64,000 bases of DNA from an uncultured Clostridia bacterium (GTDB lineage: Bacteria; Bacillota; Clostridia; Christensenellales; Borkfalkiaceae): the NCBI GenBank assembly GCA_947589085.1, contig CANPZD010000002.1:62001-126000 (forward strand), given 5' to 3'. The notes under the pieces are model-generated. The model saw only the letters and a program-made list of their open reading frames with translations, was not told where the DNA came from and did not search any database. Below, one piece after another: positions 1 through 6,165 of this stretch. How positions within the stretch are numbered: position 1 is the stretch's first letter; the number at the start of each line of letters is the position of its first letter. Both the position numbers and the translations under genes were made by a program.

Positions 1-519
1 CTCTTTATCTGCGGCGGCGCGTTTGTCGGGCTGGACCGCATCGTCGGCGCGCGCAAAGACGATTCCGGCCTCGGGTTCGGCGGCAAGGTCAAGCTCGGAG
101 AGCACGAGGTGGATTACTCGCTGTTGGAGGACGTCAAACCGCAGGATCTCACGAAGTTCGGCCTCATTCCGGAATTTGTGGGCCGCGTTCCCATTGTCGT
201 GAGCTTGCAGGCGCTCGATGAAAACGCGCTCGTCAACATTCTCACGCAGCCGAGAAACGCCATCATCAAGCAATATCAGAAGCTGGTGGGCATGGACGGC
301 GTAAAGCTCACGGTGGAGGACGAAGCGGTGCGCGAGATCGCCAATACCGCCATTCGCCTGAAAACGGGCGCGCGCGGACTTCGCACGATCATCGAGGGAC
401 TCATGACGGACGTGATGTTCGAACTTCCCAGCCAGAAGAACGTGGAAGAAGTCATCATTACGCGCGACTGCGTCGCCTCCGGCGCCAAACCCACGCTGAT
501 CTATAAAAAGACGGCATAA
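1..519 (+). CDS. clpX: ATP-dependent Clp protease ATP-binding subunit ClpX, C-terminal part (5' end outside window)
   Basis: Only the last 172 residues are present; the gene enters from the left edge in frame 1. ClpX is the AAA+ unfoldase that feeds substrates to the ClpP peptidase in the cytoplasm. The visible part starts just after the Walker B region (FICGGAF, then GLDRIV) and carries the ClpX-typical stretch DLTKFGLIPEFVGRVP, the sensor-2 arginine region TGARGLRTI and the small domain. The zinc-binding domain and Walker A motif lie outside the window. A GC-rich hairpin with a T run follows directly, so this is probably the end of its transcript. Identification is firm because the motifs are near-invariant. 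Confidence 0.95.
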   Translation, partial: LFICGGAFVGLDRIVGARKDDSGLGFGGKVKLGEHEVDYSLLEDVKPQDLTKFGLIPEFVGRVPIVVSLQALDENALVNILTQPRNAIIKQYQKLVGMDGVKLTVEDEAVREIANTAIRLKTGARGLRTIIEGLMTDVMFELPSQKNVEEVIITRDCVASGAKPTLIYKKTA

Positions 520-532
520 ATTCAATTCTTCG

Positions 533-568
533 CGCCCCGCTGCGGTCTGCAGCGAGGCGTATTTTTTT
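533..568 (+). terminator. Rho-independent terminator after clpX
   Basis: An 11-base stem (533-543 with 549-559, including one G-U pair) is followed by seven T residues at 562-568, 14 bases after the clpX stop. Confidence 0.8.
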
Positions 569-624
569 GTAAAGCGCCGCATTTCCGCGCGAGAAACAAT
601 TTTCGGCGAAAGGGCGGATTCCCG

Positions 625-653
625 TTGCAATTTTTTGCTTTTTGTTGTAAAAT
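625..653 (+). promoter_or_regulatory. SigA-type promoter for the orphan ABC ATPase
   Basis: TTGCAA (625-630) and TAAAAT (648-653) are separated by 17 bases, 30 bases ahead of the start codon at 684. Confidence 0.6.
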
Positions 654-683
654 AGATTCATAGAATCCTCAACGGAGTTTTTT

Positions 684-1964
684 ATGGCAGATTTACTTCT
701 CAAAGACGTCAACGAAGTGTATCCCGGCGGGACCCGCGCCCTGTTCGATTTGAATCTTACGGTACGGGATCGGGAACTGCTCGTGCTCGTCGGCCCCGCG
801 GAATGCGGAAAATCCACCGTGCTGCGGCTCATCGCAGGTCTGGAAGAGATCACTTCCGGCGAGATCTATATCGAAGGCAAACTTGTGAACGGCGTCGCGC
901 CCAAAGACAGGGATATCGCGATGGTATTTCAGAACAACGCGCCATTTCCGCAGCTCAACGTCTATGATAATATGGCGTTCAGCCTGAAAATGCGCAAACT
1001 GCCCGCGGAGATCATCGACGCCCGCGTCAAGCAAGCGGCCGTGCTGTTGGGGCTTTCCGATTGCCTCAACCGCAAGACGAAGTCTCTTACCGCCCTGCAA
1101 AAACAGCGCGTCGCGCTGGGACGCACCGTCGTGCGGGAGCCAAAGGTGATCCTTCTGGACGAGCCGTTCTCCAATCTCGACGCAAAACTCCGCGCACAGA
1201 TGCGCGAGGAGGTCTGCAAACTTCACGCCCGCGTCAACCGCACGTTTATTTTCGCCACGGAAAATCAGGCGGAAGCCATGACCATGGCGACCCGCATTGT
1301 CGTCATGAAGGACGGGTTTATGCAGCAGGCGGATACGCCGCGCAATCTCTATGATTATCCCGTCAACCTCTTTGTGGCGGATTTCATCGGCTCTCCCTCG
1401 ATGAATCTGTTCCGGGGAGCCTCCCTTGCGCAGGGGGAGAACGGCGTGAGCATCCGCTGCGGGGAAACGGAATTGCCCCTGCCGGAGGAGATCGTCTCCC
1501 GCATCAAAAACCGCGAAGCGTATGCGGATCCGCAGAAAAAAATTGTTTTCGGCATTCGGCCGGAGGATGTCCGCGTGACCGCCGACCCCGACGCCGCGGG
1601 CACGCTGCCCGCGCAGGTCGCGCAGCTTGAACCGTACGGCGCGCAGACGCTTGTCACCTGCGACTGCGATTTGGGAAAGGTCACGGCGTTTGTCCCTACG
1701 CGGGAAGGCGTACGGGAGGGCGACCGCGTGGCGTTGACGTTCGACGTCGCCCGCGCACATCTCTTCGATGAAGAGACGGATTATACGATGCTCGAACGAG
1801 ACGCAAATTACGAACGTCTTGCGGAAAACGCGGAGGCCGATTATCTTCCGCCCACGCCGCAGGAAATGCGGCGGCTGATCTCGGCGGCGGGCGCAAAAGA
1901 AAAACGTGCGGCCGGGCACGGCAAAACGAAGCGGAACGGCGTTCCGTCCGAGAAAAATCCATAA
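684..1964 (+). CDS. MalK/UgpC-like ABC transporter ATP-binding protein with degenerate motifs
   Basis: This 426-residue protein has the layout of carbohydrate-importer ATPases: nucleotide-binding domain at about 1-235 and a TOBE-type regulatory region (IVFGIRPEDVRV) after about 285. Walker A is GPAECGKST (37-45, normally GPSGCGKST), the Q-loop is Q83, and Walker B with catalytic Glu is D159-E160. The signature normally read as LSGGQ is LTALQ (135-139), and the H-loop histidine, normally in THDQ, is Glu193 in TENQ. By family knowledge both changes should cripple ATP hydrolysis. The C-terminal 40 residues are a basic tail. No permease or binding-protein gene is adjacent, so its partner is unknown. 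It could be a regulatory pseudo-ATPase or a shared subunit with unusual chemistry. The ATG follows a GGAG box. Confidence 0.8.
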   Translation: MADLLLKDVNEVYPGGTRALFDLNLTVRDRELLVLVGPAECGKSTVLRLIAGLEEITSGEIYIEGKLVNGVAPKDRDIAMVFQNNAPFPQLNVYDNMAFSLKMRKLPAEIIDARVKQAAVLLGLSDCLNRKTKSLTALQKQRVALGRTVVREPKVILLDEPFSNLDAKLRAQMREEVCKLHARVNRTFIFATENQAEAMTMATRIVVMKDGFMQQADTPRNLYDYPVNLFVADFIGSPSMNLFRGASLAQGENGVSIRCGETELPLPEEIVSRIKNREAYADPQKKIVFGIRPEDVRVTADPDAAGTLPAQVAQLEPYGAQTLVTCDCDLGKVTAFVPTREGVREGDRVALTFDVARAHLFDEETDYTMLERDANYERLAENAEADYLPPTPQEMRRLISAAGAKEKRAAGHGKTKRNGVPSEKNP

Positions 1965-1974
1965 CGATACCAAA

Positions 1975-1999
1975 GAGCGTTTCCCGGCGGGAGACGCTC
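1975..1999. other. GC-rich hairpin without T tail between two genes
   Basis: The ends GAGCGT and ACGCTC pair, and the inner bases extend the stem with a G-U pair. There is no clear U-run, so termination is uncertain. It lies between the ABC ATPase stop and the next promoter. Confidence 0.4.
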
Positions 2000-2014
2000 T
2001 GTTCGGCAAAACAG

Positions 2015-2043
2015 TTGACAAAATTCCGAAAACACGCTATATT
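2015..2043 (+). promoter_or_regulatory. Strong SigA-type promoter for the metal transporter operon
   Basis: TTGACA and TATATT are separated by 17 bases. The ribosome binding site GAGGAGGT lies shortly downstream and the start codon is at 2073. Confidence 0.75.
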
Positions 2044-2072
2044 GTTTCAGAAATCGAGAGGAGGTAAGGCCT

Positions 2073-3080
2073 ATGTGGGACGTCGCGCTGGATGCGCTTC
2101 TGGATACGCTCAAGTTGCTGCCTTTCCTCTTTGTTCTCTATATCCTGATCGAACTCATGGAGCACAACACCCGCGTCGGCAGGCCGCGCCGCGCGCTTTC
2201 GGGGAAGTGGGCGCCCGCGCTCGGCGCCTGTACCGGACTTGTGCCCATGTGCGGGTTTTCCGTGATGGCCGCAAAGCTCTACGAGCACCGTCATATTACG
2301 ATCGGGACGCTCATCGCCGTGTTCATCGCAACCAGCGACGAGGGTCTGTTGGTACTTCTTCTCTCCGAACATATCGCATGGGGTCCGAAATTATATTCGC
2401 TGCTCGCGATGTGCGGCTGCAAACTTGTTCTCGGGATCGCGGCCGGATACCTATTGGATCTGTTGGTGAGAAAAAAACCGTCGCCGCTTCCCGAACATAC
2501 CCATAACGGCGAGGCGCATATCCACGAAAAATCTGTCCACCATGTCCGCGAAGGAGCGCAATCGGACATCGGATCCCACGACCATGTCTGCGATGAGGAG
2601 AGCGAGGACCATGCCGACCATGCCCATGGCGCATGCGCATGCGACGAGCTTTCGCCCTGCGAGCACAAGAAGGAAAGCAAGGTGGAAATGTACCTTGTAT
2701 CTCCGCTCTTGCACGCTCTCGAAGTGGCGGCATTCGTGCTGCTTGCGAATCTTGCGTTCGGGTATCTGTTCTACGGATTGGGGGAAGAGAACGTGACGGC
2801 GTTCATGCAGGGCGCCGGCTATTGGATCCAGCCGATCGTATGCTCTCTGATCGGCGCGGTCCCGAATTGCGCTTCGTCCGTCGTTCTTGCGGAGGCATAT
2901 GCGCTCGGCGGGATCGGGTTCGGCGGACTGTTGGCCGGACTTTCGGTCAACGCGGGACTGGGGTATCTCGTTCTGATGAAAAAGAACAGTTGGAAGCAGG
3001 GACTTCTGATTCTGACGGGAATGTTTATTTTCGGCGTTGCCGTCGGCTATGCGGCAAATGCCGTCGGACTTGCATTTTGA
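2073..3080 (+). CDS. Putative multi-TM heavy-metal (manganese/arsenic-type) exporter, ArsP_2 family
   Basis: This 335-residue polytopic membrane protein resembles the family annotated as a putative 10-TM heavy-metal exporter (also called putative manganese transporter). Two hydrophobic halves (about 1-135 and 210-335) each carry a short conserved loop: TGLVPMCGFS with ATSDEG in the first, GAVPNCASS with AGLSVNAGLG in the second. They are joined by a hydrophilic loop at about 141-205 that is very rich in His, Asp, Glu and Cys, a likely metal-binding segment. The start is an ATG after GAGGAGGT behind a good promoter. The dehydrogenase-like gene follows after 27 bases, so they are probably co-transcribed. 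The transported metal cannot be read from the sequence. No known metal riboswitch was recognised in the leader. Confidence 0.75.
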   Translation: MWDVALDALLDTLKLLPFLFVLYILIELMEHNTRVGRPRRALSGKWAPALGACTGLVPMCGFSVMAAKLYEHRHITIGTLIAVFIATSDEGLLVLLLSEHIAWGPKLYSLLAMCGCKLVLGIAAGYLLDLLVRKKPSPLPEHTHNGEAHIHEKSVHHVREGAQSDIGSHDHVCDEESEDHADHAHGACACDELSPCEHKKESKVEMYLVSPLLHALEVAAFVLLANLAFGYLFYGLGEENVTAFMQGAGYWIQPIVCSLIGAVPNCASSVVLAEAYALGGIGFGGLLAGLSVNAGLGYLVLMKKNSWKQGLLILTGMFIFGVAVGYAANAVGLAF

Positions 3081-3107
3081 AAATTTCATGATCGTACAGA
3101 GGTGGAT

Positions 3108-4202
3108 ATGCCGATTTCCGGATATTCCGCACCTATGACGAACTCCCGCACGGGAGAAGAATACGAAAGAGGCGGACTTCGTTTCGGCTCGTCCGCGGAG
3201 GAAATTTCGGGGTTTCTCGCCCGCACGGCGGGAAAGGCGCTGCTCATTTCCGACGGGACTGCGCTCTCGGCGCTTGCCGCCGCGTCCGCCGCGCCGCGTA
3301 CCTGTTCGGTCGTGCTGGAAGAGGACGCGCTTCCGCTGTTTGCCATTTCCGACGGCGTCGGGGGCGTCGTCGCGTCGGGGAACGCTTGCACGCTACGCGC
3401 GGCGAGATGTTTTGCGGAGATCCACGGCATACCCTGCCTGCTCCTGCCCGTGTGCGGCGCGCTGGACGGCGTGTTCGAACGCACCGGAAGCATTGCGATC
3501 GACGGCGCAAGGGCAGAACTTCCGCTGGCGCAGGGCGAGGTCGTATGCGACTTGCCGCGCATGCGCAAGTCATTGCCGTTGTCCTATGCGCGGCTGCTCC
3601 TTTCGCGGCTGGCGATCTTCGAAGCGAAGGCGTTGGCGCGCTTTCGCATGGGGGAATATCCCTCTCTCTGCGAACGGGCGCTCTCCCAAATCGAATTTTC
3701 GGAGGATCCCGCAAAGATTGTGCTCTCCAACGCCGCGATCCGCAAGGCGGAAGCGGAGGGACTTCCCTCCGGAGAGGGGGCGGCGCTTTCGCGTGAGATC
3801 CCCGCGGAAACCGCCTATCGGGCGCTGTGCGCGCTCTACGGCGCATTCTTCCGAAGCGGCAAGCCGCGGCGCTATTTTACGCCCGATTACCGCGCCCGTG
3901 CGGCGGAAGCGCAGTGCGAGTTTTCCGCCTGCGTGCTGCCCACGCGGGAGGAATACGCGGCGCGCGCCCTTGCACTTGAGAGAATGCGCGGGGCATGCGA
4001 CGCGGAGCTTTCCTCGATCGTGCGGGAAAATCCGGCGCACCTGCGCAGGATCCGCGCGCTGGGGGGAGAGATCGCGGGAATCCGCGGGATCCCGCCGCAA
4101 CTGAAAACGCTTCCGGAAAAAAATCCCGGCGGGCTGTCCTCGGTGATCCGCGATTTCGGGCTGATGGAATGGGAGACGGCCGCATGCGTGCGCGGCGAGT
4201 AA
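3108..4202 (+). CDS. Degenerate iron-containing alcohol/glycerol-1-phosphate dehydrogenase-like protein
   Basis: The order of elements in this 364-residue protein recalls iron-containing alcohol or glycerol-1-phosphate dehydrogenases: a Rossmann-like start (ALLISDGTALSAL), a Gly-rich turn (SDGVGGVVASGNA), GIPCLLLPV, then ALDG with SIAIDG where relatives bind nucleotide. The family's Asp/His metal-ligand set was not found downstream, so if related it may lack catalysis. The start is uncertain: ATG 3108 was preferred over GTG 3102 because the AGAGGTGG box sits at 3098-3105, although that spacing is tight. It follows the metal transporter by 27 bases in an apparent two-gene operon. Treat the family call as tentative. 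Confidence 0.45.
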   Translation: MPISGYSAPMTNSRTGEEYERGGLRFGSSAEEISGFLARTAGKALLISDGTALSALAAASAAPRTCSVVLEEDALPLFAISDGVGGVVASGNACTLRAARCFAEIHGIPCLLLPVCGALDGVFERTGSIAIDGARAELPLAQGEVVCDLPRMRKSLPLSYARLLLSRLAIFEAKALARFRMGEYPSLCERALSQIEFSEDPAKIVLSNAAIRKAEAEGLPSGEGAALSREIPAETAYRALCALYGAFFRSGKPRRYFTPDYRARAAEAQCEFSACVLPTREEYAARALALERMRGACDAELSSIVRENPAHLRRIRALGGEIAGIRGIPPQLKTLPEKNPGGLSSVIRDFGLMEWETAACVRGE

Positions 4203-4263
4203 AAGATTTCGCAATAAGCGCGAAAAACGGCCGAAAGCGTGTTTTGCAGCCGTCCGGCCGTGT

Positions 4264-4269
4264 TATAAT
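4264..4269 (+). promoter_or_regulatory. -10 element for the sigma-factor cassette
   Basis: TATAAT at 4264-4269 lies 43 bases before the STAS gene. No convincing -35 hexamer is present at 16-18 bases (TTGCAG at 4244 leaves only 14), so the promoter may need an activator or another sigma factor. Confidence 0.5.
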
Positions 4270-4283
4270 AGAATCAATCAGGA

Positions 4284-4301
4284 CCGCGCCGAACGGCGCG
4301 G
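4284..4301 (+). other. Leader stem-loop directly upstream of the ribosome binding site
   Basis: A perfect GC-only stem of at least 7 pairs (CCGCGCC with GGCGCGG, loop GAAC) sits about 8 bases after the predicted transcription start and abuts GAGGAGGT. It could stabilise the 5' end or modulate access to the ribosome binding site. Confidence 0.6.
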
Positions 4302-4312
4302 AGGAGGTAATC

Positions 4313-4621
4313 ATGCAGGAACTTACGCTGATCTCCCGCACGCCCGAGCTGTGTTTCGGACTTTCGGGAGAGATCGATTCACAGAATGCCGACGAATTTT
4401 TTGCTGCCGTGTCGGAAGAGTATCGGAAGAATCCTTCCGATCTCGTGTTTGACTGCGCCAAGCTTGCCTTTATCGATTCGACGACCCTCGGCACATTTGT
4501 CAAACTTCTCAAGCGCGTAAAGGAGAAGGGGCACGTCATGAAACTCAAAAACCTGCAGCCGCGCCTCAAAAAGCTGTTTGTCATCTGCGCGCTCGATACG
4601 GTGATGGAGATCGAAGGATGA
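4313..4621 (+). CDS. STAS-domain anti-sigma factor antagonist (SpoIIAA/RsbV-like)
   Basis: This 102-residue single-domain STAS protein fits the family length. The conserved turn FIDSTTLG places the phosphorylatable serine at Ser56, matching the known SpoIIAA/RsbV site. In the family the unphosphorylated form binds the anti-sigma ATPase and frees the sigma factor; phosphorylation by that ATPase switches it off. It is the first gene of four overlapping ones (stop/start overlap ATGA with the next), strongly implying translational coupling and a partner-switching module. The ATG follows an excellent GAGGAGGT box. Whether it belongs to a sporulation or a general-stress pathway cannot be told from sequence; a forespore sigF operon is possible but the extra ATPase is atypical. 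Confidence 0.88.
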   Translation: MQELTLISRTPELCFGLSGEIDSQNADEFFAAVSEEYRKNPSDLVFDCAKLAFIDSTTLGTFVKLLKRVKEKGHVMKLKNLQPRLKKLFVICALDTVMEIEG

Positions 4622-4980
4622 AAACGCTATTGAAAATCTATGTCCCCTTGGGGAGCGAAATCATGACGACCCTGCGGCTTGCGACCGGCGGCGTCTGTTC
4701 TCTTGCGGGGTTGGATCTCGACGCGAGCGAGGACTGCAAGGTTTGCGTGACGGAGAGCCTGCTGCTCGTATCCCATGCAGGCTTTGCGGCGGCGGAGATC
4801 GAATTTTCGGAGGAGGACGGCCTCTGCGTCCGCGTCTGCGGCGCGGGAGCGCGCGGCGAGGCGAAACCTGCCGCGGAGGATGAGATCTCTGCGGCCCTTT
4901 TGGAAGCGCTTGCCGAGGGCGTGCGCACGGAGAAAGAGAACGCGGCGCTGCGCGGCGTCTCGTTCAAGTTCGGGGTTTGA
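4618..4980 (+). CDS. Degenerate RsbW/SpoIIAB-like anti-sigma ATPase domain
   Basis: This 120-residue protein aligns by eye with the start of anti-sigma regulatory kinases: a beta strand (IYVPLGSEI), then LRLATGGVCSLAGLDLDASEDCKV, then TES at 45-47. The N-box Asn that coordinates Mg-ATP should fall at position 50, four residues after Glu46, but is Leu. No glycine-rich lid motif is visible later. It therefore looks like a kinase-dead paralogue that may still bind sigma or the STAS protein. It overlaps its neighbours on both sides (ATGA, TGATG), so it is co-translated with the STAS protein and sigma factor. The family call is inferred from pattern and context. Confidence 0.65.
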   Translation: MKTLLKIYVPLGSEIMTTLRLATGGVCSLAGLDLDASEDCKVCVTESLLLVSHAGFAAAEIEFSEEDGLCVRVCGAGARGEAKPAAEDEISAALLEALAEGVRTEKENAALRGVSFKFGV

Positions 4981-5705
4981 TGGAAGAGCGGGAACTTTTT
5001 GAACGGTACCTGCAAACCGGCGACGTTGCCCTGCGCAATCGGATCGTCGAGAAGTACCTCTATATTGCGGCCGTCATCGCAAAGAAATTTGCGGGGCGCG
5101 GCGTCGAATACGACGACTTGTATCAGGTCGCCGCGCTGGCGCTCATCAAAGGCGTGGATCGTTTCGACCCCTCCAAGGGGATCAAATTTTCTACGTTCAT
5201 CACGCCCACGGTCACGGGAGAGATCAAAAATTATTTCCGGGATCGTTCGCGGTTGGTGCATTTGCCGCGCAAAGTGGCCGAACTCCGCACGGCGATCCGC
5301 AGAGTTTCGGAGGAGTTTTCCAAAGAGAACGGCAGAACGCCCACGGCGTGCGAGATCGCCCGAACGTTGAACGTCTCCGAGGAAGAGGTGGTGCGCTGCG
5401 CGGAAGCGGGCGGCGTCGTTTCGCTCGACTACCCCGCCGACGATGAGAACGGCGCAAGCTTCCATGACGTGATCCCAGAAGAGGGCGAGAACGAATTCGA
5501 AAAATGGGAAACGCGCGACGCCGTGGAATCCGCGCTCGGCACGCTTTCCGAAGCGGAGCGCATGCTCGTTCGTCTGCGCTTCGGGCAGGAACTTTCCCAG
5601 ACGGAGACGGCCCGCCGGATGAACGTTTCGCAGATGTACGTTTCGCGGATGGAACGCAAGGTGCTTGCCAAACTCAAAGAGACGATGAAAAAGGGGATGG
5701 CGTGA
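4980..5705 (+). CDS. Sigma-70 family RNA polymerase sigma factor, SigB/SigF/SigG group
   Basis: The 241-residue protein has region 2 (RNRIVEKYLYIAAVIAKKF, then DDLYQVAALALIKGVDRFDPSKG and FSTFITPTVTGEIKNYFRD), region 3 (RTPTACEIARTLNVSEEEV) and region 4 with a helix-turn-helix (LSQTETARRMNVSQMYVSRME). Length and domain order match the SigB/SigF/SigG group. The start is ATG 4980, overlapping the previous stop as TGATG; a TTG just upstream is less likely. Its stop overlaps the next ATG. Flanking by anti-sigma ATPase genes and a STAS antagonist shows that its activity is controlled by partner switching. Target promoters are unknown. Confidence 0.9.
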   Translation: MEERELFERYLQTGDVALRNRIVEKYLYIAAVIAKKFAGRGVEYDDLYQVAALALIKGVDRFDPSKGIKFSTFITPTVTGEIKNYFRDRSRLVHLPRKVAELRTAIRRVSEEFSKENGRTPTACEIARTLNVSEEEVVRCAEAGGVVSLDYPADDENGASFHDVIPEEGENEFEKWETRDAVESALGTLSEAERMLVRLRFGQELSQTETARRMNVSQMYVSRMERKVLAKLKETMKKGMA

Positions 5706-6058
5706 TGGAGATCCTCGACTACAATGCGATGAAAACCGCGCTCGCGCGGATGTGCGCGTGCTTTGCCGCGGAAAACGTGCCGGAAAACGCCGTTTTCGAC
5801 AGCAAACTCGTCGCGCACGAGTTGCTCGCCAACGCCCTGCAATACGGCGGCGGCAGGGCGTATTTCACGTTTGAGCGGCGCGGAGACGAGATCCGCATCA
5901 CGGTGCGCGGAGAAAGGGAATTTCGTCCCCCGGAAAAAACGGATCGCGTCGGCGTGGATGCGGAGCGGGGACGGGGACTTTTCCTCGTCGACGCGCTCTC
6001 CGCCGAAAGAAATTACAGCGCGGAAAACGGGATCAGCGTCGTCATTCTCATTCGCTGA
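5705..6058 (+). CDS. Anti-sigma factor serine kinase (RsbW/SpoIIAB-type HATPase)
   Basis: This 117-residue protein keeps the GHKL ATPase signatures: an N-box HELLANA with Glu39 and Asn43, and a glycine-containing lid RGRGLFLVD near residues 89-97. It should bind ATP, hold the sigma factor inactive and phosphorylate the STAS antagonist. The ATG overlaps the sigma stop (TGATG), so it is the last member of the four-gene operon; a bidirectional terminator follows. Standard operons place one ATPase between antagonist and sigma. Here the position between them is taken by the degenerate copy and the intact enzyme comes last. Confidence 0.78.
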   Translation: MEILDYNAMKTALARMCACFAAENVPENAVFDSKLVAHELLANALQYGGGRAYFTFERRGDEIRITVRGEREFRPPEKTDRVGVDAERGRGLFLVDALSAERNYSAENGISVVILIR

Positions 6059-6104
6059 TCAAAAGCGTACGGCATGGCTCGCATGAGATGTTTTTTCCAA
6101 AAAT

Positions 6105-6135
6105 AAAATTCCCCGCTTCCGAAGCGGGGAATTTT
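6105..6135. terminator. Bidirectional terminator
   Basis: A nearly uninterrupted palindrome with the core CCCCGCTTC / GAAGCGGGG is flanked by A-run and T-run arms. It can end both the sigma cassette (+) and, about 30 bases after its stop, the convergent membrane-protein gene (-). Confidence 0.85.
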
Positions 6136-6165
6136 CGTTTCATGCCCTTGCGGGCGTTTTTTGAC

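Noticed and set aside
1965-2072. Manganese (yybP-ykoY-type) riboswitch before the metal transporter
   Set aside because: The space after the promoter is only about 20-30 bases, too short for such an element.
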